The notes under the pieces were generated by a model. It was given only the letters and a program-made list of their open reading frames with translations, was not told the DNA's origin and made no database searches. Positions 61,904-64,000 of a stretch of 64,000 bases of DNA are shown here, in pieces; the stretch's first letter is position 1; every line of letters begins with the position of its first letter. The DNA is from an uncultured Lachnospiraceae bacterium (lineage in GTDB: Bacteria; Bacillota; Clostridia; Lachnospirales; Lachnospiraceae). The translations under genes were made by a program, and so were the position numbers. The stretch spans positions 124,001 through 188,000 of the forward strand of contig CAMOWK010000002.1 in the NCBI GenBank assembly GCA_946628415.1, in the 5' to 3' direction.

Positions 61904-63463
61904 ATGAGGAACAGTAGTAAAAAAGATAAGCCGAAGGATTTGTTCAAATCCGCACAATTTGAGATTCTTGTTGCGTTTGCTGTCATAATAACGATAGTCA
62001 TACTTTTCATTGATTACGTTATACTCGAGAAATCAAAGAAAGCTATGCAGGAAAATGCATCTAATCTTGTTGCGGCAAACAGCAGGCAGATAGAACTGAA
62101 TATCAATTCATATCTGGAAAGGATGGAAACAATACCAACACTTCTTTTCTCTGATAAGAATTATTATCTTTACGATGCTACAGATGAGAGTCTGGATGAG
62201 TATGACAAGGTTAAGAGTGAAGAGGAAATACTCAATCGTATTGTTGATATAGGTCTTATGGAGAATTATTCCGATTTTGGGATAGTTTATTCTAACGGAC
62301 ATACAGTAGGCTGGATATCTCACGGAACAGATGATATGTTTCCGGAAGGCGGATTATACGAAGCATTTTCGGAATATATAGAAAACAGTAAAAAGAATGA
62401 CGGATGGTGTTTTGGTCTTAACGGATGTATAGACAGGATTTATTATATTAAAAGGCTGAATGAAAATGCATTGCTTGAATCCGCGACCTATACGAGAGAA
62501 CTTGAATCGGTTTTCATTTATCCGGAACAGATTGAAGACATGACTATACGTCTTGTCGATACTGAAAATGTAATCATCTTTTCTTCTGATGAATCGGAGA
62601 TAGGAACAGTGCTTCCTTATGAAATATCTAATGAGATTCAGAAAAAAGTAAAAAAAGATGCGGATATGAAGGGGATAGACCATAGCATAATAGGCGACAG
62701 GTTTATCATCAATACAAATGAATGTAAGAATGGCTGGAAAGTTATATGTTCGGTTCCTACAGAAGTTATCCTTAAAGATAATATAGAACTTCGTAAGTTT
62801 ACTATCGTTGTTTCTGTCGGTCTGGCTCTTGTTTTCCTTCTTGTCGGTTTTGGAGTAATAAGTAATATCTACAGACCTGTTGACGGTATGGTTACATTTC
62901 TTCAGAAACGTGCTGAGATTGATGAGCTTTCCGGAGTTCTCAACAGGGCTGCATTTCAGGATGCTGTAGAGCAGAAGCTTTCTGAAAAGAAAGAAAATGA
63001 TATAGCTATCGTTGTTATGCTCGATGCGGATAATTTTAAACAGGTAAATGATAAGCTTGGTCATGCACATGGCGATCAGGTTATTATACGTACAGGCGAG
63101 CTTCTTAAACGTGTTTTCGGTGATGATGATATCGTTGGTCGTGTCGGAGGAGATGAGTTTGCAATTTTTTCAGAATGCAAGCTTACGAAGGATGACATGG
63201 ATGATTCTTCCTACGATTCTGCCCGCGACACTGCCATCTCGGTGCTTAAGAACAGGCTTGAAGTTCTTAAAGAAGAGTACAGTAAAACTTTTGAAGTTGA
63301 GATGAAAAACTGCAATATTTCACTTAGTGCAGGCGTTTATGTTTCAGACAAGAGAAATGGTGCGAGTGAAGATTTTAAACTGATGTATGACAAGGCTGAT
63401 AAGGCGCTTTATGAATCTAAGAATAATGGTAAGGACAGATATACCATTTACGAAGAGGGTTAA
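61904..63463 (+). CDS. Diguanylate cyclase with outer sensor domain
   Basis: The ATG at 61904 follows AGGAAA. The 519-residue protein has two membrane segments (about 20-40 and 298-320), an outer Cache-like domain of about 250 residues between them, and a C-terminal GGDEF domain with an intact GGDEF signature (about 415-419). The inhibitory RxxD site five residues before it is absent (GDDD). It should make cyclic di-GMP in response to an outside ligand. A sugar-binding protein gene begins 11 bases after its stop. Confidence 0.9.
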   Translation: MRNSSKKDKPKDLFKSAQFEILVAFAVIITIVILFIDYVILEKSKKAMQENASNLVAANSRQIELNINSYLERMETIPTLLFSDKNYYLYDATDESLDEYDKVKSEEEILNRIVDIGLMENYSDFGIVYSNGHTVGWISHGTDDMFPEGGLYEAFSEYIENSKKNDGWCFGLNGCIDRIYYIKRLNENALLESATYTRELESVFIYPEQIEDMTIRLVDTENVIIFSSDESEIGTVLPYEISNEIQKKVKKDADMKGIDHSIIGDRFIINTNECKNGWKVICSVPTEVILKDNIELRKFTIVVSVGLALVFLLVGFGVISNIYRPVDGMVTFLQKRAEIDELSGVLNRAAFQDAVEQKLSEKKENDIAIVVMLDADNFKQVNDKLGHAHGDQVIIRTGELLKRVFGDDDIVGRVGGDEFAIFSECKLTKDDMDDSSYDSARDTAISVLKNRLEVLKEEYSKTFEVEMKNCNISLSAGVYVSDKRNGASEDFKLMYDKADKALYESKNNGKDRYTIYEEG

Positions 63464-63474
63464 AATTAACAGGT

Positions 63475-64000
63475 ATGAAAAGTGAAAAGAAGAAAAAGTT
63501 AATACTTTCTGTTATTACTCTGATTCTTGTGTTCGGTATAGTGGGTTCTGCGATAGATATCATACTTAGACAGAGAAGAGCCGCAAATGTTATAGACCTG
63601 CAGAATAAAACAAGGGTTACTCTTTCGTGGTGGGGGAATGATGCAAGGCATCTTTATACCATGGAAGGTGTTGATGCATTTCAGGACAAGAATAAAGATA
63701 TAGAAGTATCATATCGTTACGGTGTATGGAGCGGATATGAGAAGCGTAACAGAGTATGGATGGAGTCGGATAACGAGGCTGATGTCATGCAGATCAATTA
63801 TGCATGGCTTGATGAGTATTCGAAGGATGGAAAAGGATATTATGACCTAAGGCAGCTTTCTGATTATATAGATCTTAGTAATTTTACTGAATCAGAGCTT
63901 TTGTATGGAACAAATAACGGGGTTCTTAATGCACTTCCAATAGCCATGAATACACATACATTTTATTATAATCAGGATTTACTTGATAAATATGGAGTGG
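63475..64000 (+). CDS. Extracellular solute-binding protein, 5' part
   Basis: The frame from ATG 63475 (MKSEKKKKLIL) is open to the window end (175 codons). It has an N-terminal anchor or signal (about 8-30) and then the family 1 sugar-binding pattern: VTLSWWGNDARH, DADVMQINYAWL-like DVMQINYAWL, and FYYNQDLLDKYGV. Such proteins deliver sugars to ABC importers. The close spacing to the diguanylate cyclase suggests one operon. No lipobox is seen in the first 40 residues, so it may stay membrane-tethered. Confidence 0.82.
   Translation, partial: MKSEKKKKLILSVITLILVFGIVGSAIDIILRQRRAANVIDLQNKTRVTLSWWGNDARHLYTMEGVDAFQDKNKDIEVSYRYGVWSGYEKRNRVWMESDNEADVMQINYAWLDEYSKDGKGYYDLRQLSDYIDLSNFTESELLYGTNNGVLNALPIAMNTHTFYYNQDLLDKYGV

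Noticed and set aside
62354..63070. Minus-strand frame of 238 codons inside the diguanylate cyclase gene
   Set aside because: It is antisense to a complete GGDEF protein and has no ribosome site or recognisable domain.

Overview
The window is AT-rich, densely coded DNA from a low-GC Gram-positive of the Clostridia, most likely a Lachnospiraceae member (Butyrivibrio-like). This rests on AGGAGG-type ribosome sites, the cysS-mrnC-rlmB-sigH gene order, a DUF6465-type Ala/Lys-rich protein, DUF6273/DUF5067-like surface proteins, and many two-component/ABC export modules. Species cannot be fixed from the sequence. I see no rRNA, tRNA, CRISPR array, phage or complete insertion sequence.

Layout. 1-1424: end of an unknown gene, an anchored unknown protein and a shikimate kinase. 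1530-7436 (minus strand): four envelope proteins. Three form one operon; the fourth is a separate zinc-ribbon protein. All four carry a Thr/Glu-rich stalk outside the membrane, and two have Gln-rich cytoplasmic tails. One tail is a remarkable YDYSQQ-repeat domain. 7544-7629: two tandem hairpin repeats. 7669-12557: a CPBP membrane protease, a YtrA-type GntR repressor with a nested palindromic operator over the promoter, a DUF5808-like membrane protein and an OmpR-type two-component system. 12768-16317: FtsX-type permease and its ATPase, separated by an array of four 73-bp repeats that can fold as RNA. 16506-23099: ABC-2 exporter with two permeases plus a NarL-type kinase/regulator pair, organised like the Bacillus linearmycin (Lnr) resistance locus. 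23305-29601: a second FtsX permease/ATPase pair with its own OmpR-type two-component system and a lipoprotein. 29647-31471: a phosphatase, an in-frame array of stop codons and a cytoplasmic GH5 glycosidase. 31529-37590: a NatAB-type exporter, an anchored transglutaminase-like protein and a MATE pump.

37728-44035: tandem HD-GYP protein, anchored endonuclease/phosphatase-fold protein, thioesterase, argH operon on the minus strand, and a second transglutaminase. 44059-46188: htpG with a CIRCE operator and a Hsp90-like charged linker. 46292-48581: a coiled membrane protein and a solute-binding/VWA fusion. 48595-51882: cysS, mrnC, rlmB, sigH. 51884-55319: CYTH phosphatase, DJ-1 protein, murF and a histone-H1-like protein. 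55419-64000: ClpX-type unfoldase, glycerophosphodiesterase, polysaccharide deacetylase, a folate cluster (folC, HD protein, folP), a diguanylate cyclase and the start of a sugar-binding protein.

Taken together, 7.7-29.6 kb looks like an envelope-stress and antimicrobial-export island with three two-component systems, followed from about 44 kb by mostly conserved housekeeping genes. The least explained parts are the 73-bp repeat array, the YDYSQQ protein, the stop-codon array and the charged linker in HtpG.
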